Translations under genes and position numbers: made by a program
The notes under the pieces: generated by a model
What the model saw: only the letters and a program-made list of their open reading frames with translations
Told to the model about the DNA's origin: nothing
Database searches by the model: none
DNA from: Anaerolineae bacterium
GTDB lineage: Bacteria; Chloroflexota; Anaerolineae; 4572-78; J111
Direction of reading: 5' to 3'
Length of the DNA: 44,328 nucleotides
Assembly: GCA_020433785.1 (NCBI GenBank)
Contig: JAGRCC010000129.1
Coordinates: forward strand, 1 to 44,328
Shown here: positions 15,444 through 24,775 of the stretch, piece by piece
How positions within the stretch are numbered: the first letter of the stretch is position 1
Layout: the number at the start of each line of letters is the position of its first letter

Positions 15444-16487
15444 TTATCGAGTAAGCTCCTTGAAGGTGGGGGTGTTCGGCGTCATGTTTAGAAGCCAATG
15501 AAATATACCTATTAGGAAACCCAAGCCATATCCAAAATGCATTGTGATTAGGGATAACGAGATTCCCGGTCCTAACTTCCAATTGCTCCGAGCGGCCTCA
15601 GTCCAAGCGCTAAGGCTTATAATCCCAAGGTAGCTCATTGAGAGTATTCCAAAGCAAAACCGAACATAAGCATAAAAAGGTGATAATAGAGCCAGACTAA
15701 TCAGGCAAGATAGTAAGCTGGTTGGCGCAAAATGTCGTAGACTCGCCTGTTTCGGATGTTTACCGATCACCCATACCTTCCAATAGCCATATTGCATAAA
15801 TTGTTTAAAGAGCCTTGAAAAGCTATCGCGAACATGATACTTAACTTGAATTCCAGAATGTTGAATAATTCGTCCTCCATTCTTGCGAATTCGGAAGCTT
15901 AGCTCATCGTCCTGGTTTCGGACCATTTCTTCGTCAAAAAGTCCGACAGACACTAAAGTACTTTTACGCCAACAACCACCATGGACGTCGTCTACGTCTC
16001 GGATAAAATCTTGCTCGCCCTGATAGCTTCTTAGCGATGCACCAACGCTGAGGGGGGAATGATAGGCAGCAGATATAGACTTTTGGGCATAGTTAGCCGA
16101 GCCTGTAGTAATAAGAACTCCACCCACATTCGCGGCATTTGTTTCTTGTAACAACAAAACCAGCTTTTTTACATAATCCTTTGGATATTCACAGTGAGCG
16201 TCCATCCGAATGATAATTTCACCTTGGGCCAAAGCCAGGGCTGCATTCAAACCTGTGGGAACAATTTTTTGGGGATTGTTGATTAACTTTAGATTGGGAT
16301 GTTGGCCAATAAGGGATTGAATGATTTGCTGAGTTCTATCTGTAGACAGTCCATCAGCTACAATCACTTCTATCCGATCTTGGGGGTAATCCTGCCCTAA
16401 CGCCATGGCTAGAGCTTGAGCAATGAAGTCAGCCTCGTTGCGGACAGGCATAATCACAGAGACAAAAGGAGTTTTTTTTGGGTTCAT
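15444..16487 (-). CDS. Family 2 glycosyltransferase with C-terminal membrane segments (ExoA-like)
   Basis: The product is 347 residues. A GT-A fold begins at VSVIMPVRNEADFIAQAL with DRIEVIVADGLSTDRT and a DxH-type metal motif in IIRMDAHCEYP, then DDVHGGCWRKS and NQDDELSFRIRKNGG. Three or four hydrophobic segments lie in the last 120 residues. The pattern resembles ExoA-type inverting transferases that extend lipid-linked repeat units on the cytoplasmic face. The sugar transferred is unknown. It is directly upstream of the DUF3473 deacetylase gene (four-base gap) and presumably co-transcribed with it. Confidence 0.9.
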   Translation of the reverse strand: MNPKKTPFVSVIMPVRNEADFIAQALAMALGQDYPQDRIEVIVADGLSTDRTQQIIQSLIGQHPNLKLINNPQKIVPTGLNAALALAQGEIIIRMDAHCEYPKDYVKKLVLLLQETNAANVGGVLITTGSANYAQKSISAAYHSPLSVGASLRSYQGEQDFIRDVDDVHGGCWRKSTLVSVGLFDEEMVRNQDDELSFRIRKNGGRIIQHSGIQVKYHVRDSFSRLFKQFMQYGYWKVWVIGKHPKQASLRHFAPTSLLSCLISLALLSPFYAYVRFCFGILSMSYLGIISLSAWTEAARSNWKLGPGISLSLITMHFGYGLGFLIGIFHWLLNMTPNTPTFKELTR

Positions 16488-16659
16488 AGTAGCAGCTCAC
16501 GTAAAACCATAAAATTTACTAATGCCATAAACATAATCCAGAAACTTTACAAATTCCCTTTCCATTTAATTATGTCTTGACAGCGTAAGTTGTTATAAAT
16601 TAACCTAAATATTTGAAGGTTTTTTACAGGAATATCTAAAAGTTTGAGGGTAAAAAGTT

Positions 16660-17508
16660 CTATGTACAACGTGCGATTATTCTTACCAAGAGCTGGATAT
16701 TTTCAAATTCAACACCCCAGTCAAAAATGAACGGGAAAACAGTAAAATATTTTGACATCTGTCTGTAGCGAGTTGGTTTGATAAACTTTTTGGCGCAGCA
16801 TTTAAGACGATTTATGACCAAAATTTTCTTCGGTATATGACCCAATAGCATGGTCTGAATATCCTTAAATGAGAGACGCAGACTTATAGTATTCCGCTTA
16901 AGTACTTTGGAATTTTTACAGCCGTTAGTTGCCAATTGGTCCACACCATAATCGGATGTACCCACTAAAATGTAGCCCGTTTCCTTGGCAATTTCCAGAA
17001 CTCGATCGTTATAAAATCCACCGGGCACAGATAGCATATTTATGGGAGCGCCTATATTATCCTCAAGCATTTTGCGTGAAATACTTAGTTCATCTTTTAT
17101 TTCCCTTGAACTCAGTTCAGGCAACCAGGCATGCGTTAAAGTGTGAGATCCAATTGTCATACCCGCCTCTGCCAGGATACGCACATGTTTCCATGTTAGA
17201 TAACCAGGCTGCCCGATGAGGTCAGGACTTATAAAGAAAGTCGCGGGGAGTTTATGTTTTTGTAATACAGGTAATACCTGGGTTACATCGCTCTCAAAAC
17301 CGTCATCGAACGTTAGGGCGAATAATGTTTCAGATTTCTTAATGTCTCCAGAGATTAGTTGACTCCATTTTACGAAATGGCAAGAATTTTGAGTTGCCTG
17401 GTGAATAAATTGAGTAAAACTGGCTACAGGTAGAGAATATATATCACCTAAAAATCGGGGCGGTCCAATTTTGTGAAAAATAAAAGAGATAAGACAATGT
17501 TTATTCAT
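16660..17508 (-). CDS. NodB-type polysaccharide deacetylase
   Basis: The product is 282 residues from the ATG at 17508, which follows AAGGAAAGG by six bases. An in-frame ATG at 17532 lacks such a site. The motifs are FALTFDDGFES (Asp68, Asp69), GSHTLTH (His122, His126) and SVPGGFYNDRV. A basic, hydrophobic C-terminal region follows the core. It likely deacetylates the EPS or a lipid-linked intermediate; there is no secretion signal. It is the first of three deacetylase genes lying side by side (with 17890 and 18891), separated from the next by transposase debris. Confidence 0.88.
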   Translation of the reverse strand: MNKHCLISFIFHKIGPPRFLGDIYSLPVASFTQFIHQATQNSCHFVKWSQLISGDIKKSETLFALTFDDGFESDVTQVLPVLQKHKLPATFFISPDLIGQPGYLTWKHVRILAEAGMTIGSHTLTHAWLPELSSREIKDELSISRKMLEDNIGAPINMLSVPGGFYNDRVLEIAKETGYILVGTSDYGVDQLATNGCKNSKVLKRNTISLRLSFKDIQTMLLGHIPKKILVINRLKCCAKKFIKPTRYRQMSKYFTVFPFIFDWGVEFENIQLLVRIIARCT

Positions 17509-17534
17509 AGCCAACCTTTCCTTGGTTTGCATAT

Positions 17535-17684
17535 ATTGAAATTCAGCGCAGACAGACTGCGGTAACTGCTGTTTATGCAGCCGATGGCACGATGCAATTG
17601 CTCATTGTTATAGTAGGCCGCAAATTCAGCGACTAAGCGGCGCGAATCGGCTAAGAGAAGTGGTGGACTAAGCCGGATATATTC
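17535..17684 (-). pseudogene. Remnant of an IS3/IS481-type transposase C-terminus
   Basis: A minus-strand frame reads EYIRLSPPLLLADSRRLVAE followed by FAAYYNNEQLHRAIGCI. This matches the common transposase ending E-C-I-R-P-G-T-P-L-S-L-E-D-A-R-R-L-V-E-E-Y-(x4)-YN-(x3)-LHSAIGY. The following PAEFQ-like codons are in another frame, so it is frameshifted as well as truncated. The rest of the 17685-17889 gap shows no further recognisable coding. No inverted repeats were found. Confidence 0.65.
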
Positions 17685-17889
17685 TCCTCATTGAGCATGA
17701 TAGTCAGTCGAAGATAGACTTTCCACGGTCGGCCTCATAACAACAGATCTTATCTGCGATTTCCATTGCTGAGTTCAGTCTCACCTCGCTTCTATTGAGC
17801 ACAAAGGCAACTAACCATTACAGTAAAAGCCACGTATAGATCAGCTTGGATTGATGTGGGAATTGGAGTTTCAACCAGCCCAATCGTTT

Positions 17890-18843
17890 CTACACAGTTA
17901 TGGTCTTGAGCCTAGCCATACTCGCGTCGTCTCTTGGATAAAGTGGGATTCGAGGCAGCGAATACAATGATTTTGGTCTTCCTACCCGGCCCCGATGCAT
18001 CGTAACCCCCGACTGGTAATATTTCGCCACAATTTTCGGTGCTAAGTCCCCGATACTTCTTTGGCCACCAAAGGGATAACAAAAATGTTTGCAAGGATAG
18101 CCCGTAGCGTCACTGATCTTTTGCTTGCTGGCAACCAACTCTTGCTCCAGCTGCTCCGGCGAGAGCGAAGACACCGGACTATGGGAAATTCCGTGACTCT
18201 CGAACTGAATGACAGAGTACGTGCTAATCTGCGACACTTCCTCCCAGGTGATCGGCGCAGGCGGCTTAAGCCATTCTTCCTTGACATACTCATTTTTTGT
18301 CAGAAAGTCGACCAGGCCCCATATCAATGGCTCAGTTTCATTTCTACGTTTGGTATCGATCAAATGCTTTACATGTCTCTTAAACTCTCGCATCTTTATA
18401 TTATTAGACAGATCAATATTCCCAACGTCTGGAAGATGAATTTTTGTAGACGGTAGATAAGGCTCTAAACAGCGCCACCATTGAAAGATCATGCCTTGGG
18501 TTGGATTATCCAAGTAATCAGTTGGCAGAAAGAATGTCACCGGCCAGTTGTGCTTTACAGCGACCTGCGTAATGGCTCTCACTGTCTCTCCGACTCCGTC
18601 GTCGAAGGTAATGGCAAAGCAACCTGCTGTAGACTCATTATTTGCCGCACGTGAGATCAAATCAGACAGTGATATCGGTTGATTCGGCTTCAGAGCTTCG
18701 ATTTGCTGAATGAAACGCTCGGGTTCGAGGTTGTGAAACGCAAGTATGAATCCGCCATAGAGTCGTGCCAGCAATGATTGAAAGGGCGAGTAAGAACCTG
18801 ATAACGAAAGGACCTGTGCTAACCCAATTTTGAGTGTATCCAT
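17890..18843 (-). CDS. NodB-type polysaccharide deacetylase
   Basis: The product is 317 residues. The motifs are FAITFDDGVGETV (Asp81, Asp82), HGISHSPVSSLS and KHFCYPFGGQRS. The N-terminal region is a short family-specific extension (LARLYGGFILAFHNLEPERF). A GAGGT ribosome site lies nine bases before the ATG. The substrate is unknown; a polysaccharide or lipid-linked N-acetyl sugar is the family expectation. It is the second of three adjacent deacetylases, 47 bases after the next upstream one. Confidence 0.88.
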   Translation of the reverse strand: MDTLKIGLAQVLSLSGSYSPFQSLLARLYGGFILAFHNLEPERFIQQIEALKPNQPISLSDLISRAANNESTAGCFAITFDDGVGETVRAITQVAVKHNWPVTFFLPTDYLDNPTQGMIFQWWRCLEPYLPSTKIHLPDVGNIDLSNNIKMREFKRHVKHLIDTKRRNETEPLIWGLVDFLTKNEYVKEEWLKPPAPITWEEVSQISTYSVIQFESHGISHSPVSSLSPEQLEQELVASKQKISDATGYPCKHFCYPFGGQRSIGDLAPKIVAKYYQSGVTMHRGRVGRPKSLYSLPRIPLYPRDDASMARLKTITV

Positions 18844-18890
18844 ATAATCTCTACCTCATTCACTTAATTGAATGTTCTACAAAGCTGTTA

Positions 18891-20081
18891 TCACACCCAC
18901 GGCAAATCGATTACCTGCTGCAAATCCGCAATTTCTTGCATTTGGGAAAGTATCAAGTACAAGATGCAGATATTTTTCTCAGGATCAGTAATATTGGTCT
19001 TTCTTCTCAAATCATAAACGAAGCTGCTTGCCAGTTTCTTGGCATCGGTAACGCTTGATTTCACATCTCCAATCAATTTAACGACTCCAGATACAACCAT
19101 GACAAACCGAATTGAATCTTCGGTGGCTATATCAAATCTTTTTAATTCGAATATATCTGATTCCTCTTGATTCATTCCGGTAACGGTAATCAGACCACAT
19201 GAGTAGCCTAATTTGCGCAGCAGCGTCTTCGTATGATGATTAAAATCCCCAATGTTTCCATTCGGATAACTAAACAATCTACAACTCAGCCCGGTTCTTT
19301 CTTCAATGAGCTGCTTCGATAAAAGTAGTTCTTTCTTCATTTCTTCGATATTACACCGAGATACGATCACGTGGTTGCAAGTGTGACTTCCTATTGATAC
19401 AACTCCGCTCTGCACCATTTCTAAAATCTCTGGCCATTCTAAAGGTAGATATGTCTCTGGTGTATCTTCACCCATAGATAATTTTTGCCCTAAGCTAGCC
19501 TCTATACTTTCAATAGTTTTATGTACAGATTCCTGAGGCATCGCTTTTAATTTGGCTCTAATTTTTCTATCACACGCCATCTTTGAAGCATTATCGTTAA
19601 GGCTAAACGATAACATCTCATTATTGATCTTTATTTTGAGACTTTTGGCCTTTGTCTTATCTAGGGCATACAGCAGTCTATCTACCCATAGAAAATCTTT
19701 TTTATCGACAAAATTAGTTGCTAAAAAAATTGTTGCCGGTGCCCTAAATTTTTTAAGGACAGGATAAGCAAGTTTATGATTCGATTGATACCCATCATCA
19801 ATGGTGATGACCACAGAATTGTAGGGGATGCTTGCGCCGTTAATAATATGTTCAACGAGTTGATCTAGGGAAATAATGTGATAGTACTTCTTCAAGTATG
19901 CTATTTGGGCTCTGAATGCCTGGACATTAAGGTGGGTAGGTTTGTAGTTTTCAATGCCTGGGTGATTTTTTTTATCCGTAAAGCTGTGATACGTTAATAT
20001 GGTGGCCTTTTTCCTAGATAAATAACGCATTACATTGTGGAATTGCAGATAAAATAAGCATCTTAATAACAATTTGGCCAT
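18891..20081 (-). CDS. NodB-type polysaccharide deacetylase
   Basis: The product is 396 residues, longer than its neighbours. The motifs are VVITIDDGYQSN (Asp95, Asp96), GSHTCNH (two metal His) and RLFSYPNGNIGDFN. An N-terminal extension includes ILTYHSFTDKKNHPG. An AAAGGTG ribosome site lies seven bases before the ATG. Base composition is visibly more A/T-rich than in the flanking transferase genes, with many AAA/ATT codons, which suggests separate acquisition. The function is inferred as deacetylation of EPS sugars. Confidence 0.88.
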   Translation of the reverse strand: MAKLLLRCLFYLQFHNVMRYLSRKKATILTYHSFTDKKNHPGIENYKPTHLNVQAFRAQIAYLKKYYHIISLDQLVEHIINGASIPYNSVVITIDDGYQSNHKLAYPVLKKFRAPATIFLATNFVDKKDFLWVDRLLYALDKTKAKSLKIKINNEMLSFSLNDNASKMACDRKIRAKLKAMPQESVHKTIESIEASLGQKLSMGEDTPETYLPLEWPEILEMVQSGVVSIGSHTCNHVIVSRCNIEEMKKELLLSKQLIEERTGLSCRLFSYPNGNIGDFNHHTKTLLRKLGYSCGLITVTGMNQEESDIFELKRFDIATEDSIRFVMVVSGVVKLIGDVKSSVTDAKKLASSFVYDLRRKTNITDPEKNICILYLILSQMQEIADLQQVIDLPWV

Positions 20082-20243
20082 TGTGTAGCACCTTTATTAG
20101 AATGTTATGGATGGTACATTACTACAAATCTCAATTCGATTAACCTGAACCAAATCTTGGAAGATTGTTGGTTATTACCTGGCCTGACTATCAAGAAAGT
20201 GCGTCTTGAAAGCCAAAATCCCGGCTTCCGAACTAAGGCTTCA

Positions 20244-20831
20244 TTAAAAAGTCAGCTTAATCCTACCATTGTTAACTTTTTCTAAATCCAGTAATGTCTG
20301 CTTTTGTTCCTGAGGAGAGTGTCCCCATAAATCTAACAGGAATCGCTTTTTTCCTTCTGGTGACAAATCTTTGGTGCGCACTCCAGTTTTCAACTTTCTT
20401 AAATAGGCCTCATAAGTGGAAATGACGCGTGCAGGTACCCCAGCAACGATTGAGCCGGGAGGAACGGATTTTGTAACAACAGCGCCAGCCGCCACAACGC
20501 TATTAGCTCCAATAATGACTCCTGGCAGAATGATGGCCCGCGCCCCAATGAATACGTTATCTTCTACAACGATTGGAAGTACATAATCAATTGTTGGATC
20601 GATGGAGCGAAGAACCGAAACCCCTCCATCATGCGGAATAAATAATACCTCTACACTAACTGTTACATTGTTTCCCAACGAAATTAAATAAGGTTCGGTG
20701 TCGAAACTGGTAGAGTACAACCGGCAATTCTCTCCAACGTCGACACCGATAAGTCGGGCATATCTCACCCTGGTTTCATTGTTAATATGTCTTAGAAGAA
20801 AGTAATAAAGCCTGGTGGGAATTTTAAACAT
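20244..20831 (-). CDS. Hexapeptide-repeat acyltransferase (O- or N-acetyltransferase)
   Basis: The product is 195 residues. It contains left-handed beta-helix repeats: [15 protein letters not shown], then [32 protein letters not shown] and [15 protein letters not shown]. This WbbJ/CapG-like family transfers acetyl from acetyl-CoA to sugars. The His of the catalytic region is probably in IPHDGG. The AGAGGG site is seven bases before the ATG. In this locus it could acetylate the polymer or, less likely, the amino sugar made by the DegT enzyme (a PglD-like step). Confidence 0.9.
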   Translation of the reverse strand: MFKIPTRLYYFLLRHINNETRVRYARLIGVDVGENCRLYSTSFDTEPYLISLGNNVTVSVEVLFIPHDGGVSVLRSIDPTIDYVLPIVVEDNVFIGARAIILPGVIIGANSVVAAGAVVTKSVPPGSIVAGVPARVISTYEAYLRKLKTGVRTKDLSPEGKKRFLLDLWGHSPQEQKQTLLDLEKVNNGRIKLTF

Positions 20832-20874
20832 CTCGAAACCCTCTTTATTAAAAAGATAGATAAAATACCAAAAT

Positions 20875-22425
20875 TTATTGTTTGATTATGAGGGGCAGGT
20901 AAACTTCCTGATGGGGCCAAAAGGCGATATTCGAAAGCTCTGACCAATTTCCCTTGTTGTTTTGCGATTTGAGGGCAAGATACACAGCATCCTCAGGATA
21001 ATCTAGGCGTGTACTTAGCTGTTCGATGCTGCTAGGTACCGACGCGTTAAACGGAACCGGGATGACGACGGCATCATTCCAGTTAGCTTCGGTGAGATAT
21101 ACATCACTGCTACGTAATGTATAAGTGACCGCATCGAGAGGAGCTGTCCAGCGCAGAGTAGCGGTCAGCCCTAGCGTGTTGGTGATGACATCCATACGTA
21201 GGTCAATTACTCTGATCGAAAAAGGGGTTTCGTAAGCGCCGAGGTCAAAACCGGATCCACGTGGTCTAAAAACCCCATCAAAATCGTCGGGAACTTTACT
21301 CAAATAAACACCAGTGTCAATAGCTGGGCTAGTCGACTGAAGATGCAAATCATGGGCTGATGCATCCACGAATTGTGGATTTTTATTTATCAGGTTGTGG
21401 TTTTGAGTTGTGCCATCTCCGCCATCTGATATTGCCATACTCCCATTCTGATAAACGATGTTGTTCCTAATGATGGTAGCGACACCATCTTTTCCAATTT
21501 TGATGCCATAGCTATCATTTGCGTATATCGTATTATTATATACTTCCGCATTTGAAGATTTGTATTCAATTTGGATACCACCGTTGTTCCCCCATATGAC
21601 ATTATTATAGGCCAGATTGTAATTTCCGGAACTCAAAATAATCCCTGGTCCACTGTCTCCGGCCTGAGCATTATCATATATCAAATTGTTATTTACAACG
21701 TTATAATTCGCACAATTGCTGCAAAGCTTGTTCTCACTAATCTCATCATAGATATGAACTCCAAAACCCGCGTTATGGTGAATAGTGGAACTGGTAATCA
21801 GATTATGGCTGGTGCTGACATATATGCCATGATCCAAATCATTGATCCCATTATTATGGATGTTAAGATTGATAAACTCGTTGTAATCCGAATCAATCGA
21901 GCCATGATTGGTTATTAGTATTCCTTGCCCAGGAGCATTCTTTATTTCTAAATTCTGTACTCTGATGTGATGCGCTTCCCAGGTAATCTTGATGACATCG
22001 TTCTCAACATTGGCCCCATCTAGAATAAAGCCGTCAATGATGATGTAATGACAATATTCAAAGAGAAAAACGTATGGACCTGAATTGGGTTTGATGGTAA
22101 CGGTGTCACCCGGATAAGCCGCAATTGTGACAGGATTATCCCATGAGTCTCCACTTGGAAAATCCTCAGTTAGGGTCTCATAATATATACCGCTCCTCAC
22201 GTACAGGATGTCTCCAGGACCAAGAGCAGTGATGCCTTTGCTAACAGTACGAAATGGTTTGGCCTCGGTGCCAGGGTTATTATCGCTACCGTTCTTAGCG
22301 ACGTAGTAAATCTCAGGCACCAGTTTGTTGGTAGATGTTGGTGGCATAACCGCATTAATCGTTGAAAGGCCCGTACAAATCACCACTAACATCGCCATCG
22401 CAGGTAGACCCTTGTTTCGTTTCAT
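20875..22425 (-). CDS. Secreted right-handed parallel beta-helix protein
   Basis: The product is 516 residues from the ATG at 22425; a GTG at 22443 overlaps the preceding gene and its AGGAGA site serves the ATG. A signal peptide (about 1-28, [19 protein letters not shown]) is followed by the DUF1565-type opening [19 protein letters not shown]. Then come many NNxI/xYNN beta-helix rungs (about 150-350) and a choice-of-anchor-like segment ([10 protein letters not shown] and FDLGAYETP). A fibronectin-like end (about 405-505) finishes in VYLPLIIKQ. Such folds are common in polysaccharide lyases and epimerases (pectate-lyase/NosD type), so it may trim or modify the exported EPS. No catalytic residues can be assigned. 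The YLPLIIK end is discussed as a possible sorting tail. Confidence 0.85.
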   Translation of the reverse strand: MKRNKGLPAMAMLVVICTGLSTINAVMPPTSTNKLVPEIYYVAKNGSDNNPGTEAKPFRTVSKGITALGPGDILYVRSGIYYETLTEDFPSGDSWDNPVTIAAYPGDTVTIKPNSGPYVFLFEYCHYIIIDGFILDGANVENDVIKITWEAHHIRVQNLEIKNAPGQGILITNHGSIDSDYNEFINLNIHNNGINDLDHGIYVSTSHNLITSSTIHHNAGFGVHIYDEISENKLCSNCANYNVVNNNLIYDNAQAGDSGPGIILSSGNYNLAYNNVIWGNNGGIQIEYKSSNAEVYNNTIYANDSYGIKIGKDGVATIIRNNIVYQNGSMAISDGGDGTTQNHNLINKNPQFVDASAHDLHLQSTSPAIDTGVYLSKVPDDFDGVFRPRGSGFDLGAYETPFSIRVIDLRMDVITNTLGLTATLRWTAPLDAVTYTLRSSDVYLTEANWNDAVVIPVPFNASVPSSIEQLSTRLDYPEDAVYLALKSQNNKGNWSELSNIAFWPHQEVYLPLIIKQ

Positions 22426-22432
22426 ATTTCTC

Positions 22433-23545
22433 CTAGCTATCACAAATGGGTCGAATCTTCTGACCCCCTTTATATGCTTTCAATTGAAACAGGTCCTCCA
22501 TCGCTTGTTCAGCTCTAGCCATGTTTGAGTGATAGTCACCCCGATCCCTCACGATTTCTAAATTGATCTGTTGGGCATTTGATATCATTTTCGGTGAACC
22601 AAAAGCCTCAAGTATGCAGTCAACCATCAAATCAGCTCGACCCAGGGGTACCAAAAAACCATTAACGCCATTGTTTATCCATGGTTGATTACCAGGAATA
22701 TCCGATACGATTGGAAATGTTCCACAAGCCATGGCTTCTATCAGCGAATTTGAGGTACCATCGGAAGTAGTTGCCGCCAGGTAGAGAGAATGTTGGCTCA
22801 ATAGCTTAGGGATGATATTATTAGGCACCTCGCCCAAAAACGTCACGCAAGTTGTAAGATCAAGTTGATTAACCATAATTTGGAGATCCGATTTCATCGG
22901 TCCGTCACCCACTATTGTCAGATGAACGGCCGGTTGAATCTGGCGGACACGAGCAACGGCCTCCAAAATTAAGCCAATATTGCTATTTTTCACGAGTTGC
23001 CGAGTGCAGATACAGCTAAATTCGGCCCGTTCCGATGAGTTCATCTGATTAAACCTCCGGAGATCCACACCTAGCGGTACAACCAAAGTCGGTTTGCCCG
23101 CGGCCAACCGATGCACATGTGGCTCCATATGAGCCGCCGCCATCATGATTAGATCGCACCGGTTCAAGGCATAACGCGCCATTAGACGATACCAGACCGA
23201 ACGGTTGGGCGTCACCAGAATGTCCGTACCCTGTAATCTCGTAACCAATGGTAAAGAGAATTTGAGCAAGGCACCAATCAACCCGTAACTGGTTAGATAG
23301 TGACAGAACACGAGATCTGGCTTCGCTTGCAAAAGATGTCGGCGCACCAGAGGCAATCCCAGTAAATAGTACCAATTGCCCCCATTTACTTTATGCACTC
23401 CGGTTTTTATGTAATGAACTTGAGCATAGTCCAACTTCGCAGGTTCGAAGGATATTATCTCAAGTTCGTGTCCTCGACTTCTCATATAGGAAGCCCATTT
23501 CTGTGTATGAAGGTGAGAAGCATCGGCCAATGCCACGATTTTCAT
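22433..23545 (-). CDS. Family 4 glycosyltransferase (GT-B)
   Basis: The product is 370 residues from the ATG at 23545, chosen because AAGGCGG lies seven bases upstream; a TTG at 23563 is the longer alternative. The GT-B fold has an N-terminal HTQKWASYMRSRGHELE region and a C-terminal donor-binding part with VPLGVDLRRF, LTIVGDGPMKSDL and DGTSNSLIEAMACG, where the first acidic residue of the E-x7-E motif is Asp. It likely adds one sugar to the lipid-linked repeat unit on the inner membrane face. It sits directly upstream of the beta-helix gene. Confidence 0.9.
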   Translation of the reverse strand: MKIVALADASHLHTQKWASYMRSRGHELEIISFEPAKLDYAQVHYIKTGVHKVNGGNWYYLLGLPLVRRHLLQAKPDLVFCHYLTSYGLIGALLKFSLPLVTRLQGTDILVTPNRSVWYRLMARYALNRCDLIMMAAAHMEPHVHRLAAGKPTLVVPLGVDLRRFNQMNSSERAEFSCICTRQLVKNSNIGLILEAVARVRQIQPAVHLTIVGDGPMKSDLQIMVNQLDLTTCVTFLGEVPNNIIPKLLSQHSLYLAATTSDGTSNSLIEAMACGTFPIVSDIPGNQPWINNGVNGFLVPLGRADLMVDCILEAFGSPKMISNAQQINLEIVRDRGDYHSNMARAEQAMEDLFQLKAYKGGQKIRPICDS

Positions 23546-23636
23546 TGGAAGACCGCCTTTCAAATAGGTGTAGTGTATAAGATATCAACTTGGTGCCGAA
23601 ATTGGGTTAATAAACCATTACGCGCTCATCGGATTT

Positions 23637-24767
23637 CTAGTCACATAGTTGCCACAGACGGGCTGCAACGTCTTTTGAATCAAAGGACGCCTTCATGTGT
23701 GCTGCTGCTTTAGCGCCCATATTTTCTCGTAATTGCTTGTCTTTAACTAATAACAATATTTTTTCGGATAAGGCAGCTGCTCGATGTTTCGTTATGAAAC
23801 CGTTGATCCCGTTTTCGATCAAAGCACCAACGCCATTTACCTTGGTGGACACACAAGGAACCCCAGCTATCATCGCCTCCATCACGACATTTGGCATACC
23901 TTCATACTCTGAGGAGAGTACAAAGATATCTGCGGCACTCATTAATTCACGAGCGTCAGGAACAGGGCCAATAAAGCGGATAACCCCTGGTTCAAGTCCG
24001 GCTTCCGCTATTTGTTGCTCCAAGCCCCTGAGACAGCCGTCGTCTCTTCCGGCCACAACAGCTCGAACTGGTATTGTTTGATGGACGCTGGCTACAGCCT
24101 CGATAAACCTGGCAAAATTTTTCAAGGCTGTCAACCGGCCAACGCCCAGAATCAAAACCTCGTTTGCCGAAATACCCAATCGCTGGCGCCATGCCGTCCG
24201 GCAAGATGCCATATCATTTACGGGTTGGACACTGTTTGGAACGTAGATCACACGTTTACGGTCGCCTACCTGGCGACCTATGGCGGCAGCGGTCTCTTGA
24301 GAGTTACAGACGACGGTAGAAACGGCAACAAAACCAAGCCGGGATAGCATCCGTTTGTAGTGACTAAACAACCTAGGAGAATAAACAGTCCTGTAAGATC
24401 CGATACAGGGAATGTTAAGTCCCAACAAAGCTAAACTATACCCATTCGTATAATAGGACCAAGAAAAGAATCGCCGGATCCCGTAGCTTCTGCACAATTT
24501 ACGAAACTGCCACAACTTCATAACAGGGTTGCCTTGCAGTAAAATGACCGGTATTCCCAACTCGCAAATTGGGTCGTACCAAGGGCCTAAAGCGCCAGAG
24601 ACGTAAACCATTGGAGTCCAACGGCTTCGATCACAATTTACGAGAAATGAGTATAGCTGCCGTTCAGTTCCATCCCCAGCCAATTGGCCGATTATAACAG
24701 CTATTTTGGTCCCGGACCCCATATTTATATCCATTTTAAGTTTTCTCGTGCTAACTATAGATTCCAC
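23637..24767 (-). CDS. Family 4 glycosyltransferase (GT-B)
   Basis: The product is 376 residues from GTG 24767. ATGs at 24734 and 24722 are equally possible, because no strong ribosome site distinguishes them and homologous sequence begins only at KIAVIIGQLAGDGTERQL. The donor-binding half has VPNSVQPVNDM, ILGVGRLTALKNFARFIEAV, FIGPVPDARELM and a full E-x7-E motif in SSEYEGMPNVVMEAMIAG. It is a retaining-type transferase of the repeat-unit pathway. It follows the Wzy/ligase gene with an eight-base gap. Confidence 0.9.
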   Translation of the reverse strand: MESIVSTRKLKMDINMGSGTKIAVIIGQLAGDGTERQLYSFLVNCDRSRWTPMVYVSGALGPWYDPICELGIPVILLQGNPVMKLWQFRKLCRSYGIRRFFSWSYYTNGYSLALLGLNIPCIGSYRTVYSPRLFSHYKRMLSRLGFVAVSTVVCNSQETAAAIGRQVGDRKRVIYVPNSVQPVNDMASCRTAWRQRLGISANEVLILGVGRLTALKNFARFIEAVASVHQTIPVRAVVAGRDDGCLRGLEQQIAEAGLEPGVIRFIGPVPDARELMSAADIFVLSSEYEGMPNVVMEAMIAGVPCVSTKVNGVGALIENGINGFITKHRAAALSEKILLLVKDKQLRENMGAKAAAHMKASFDSKDVAARLWQLCD

Positions 24768-24775
24768 GTGTTACA

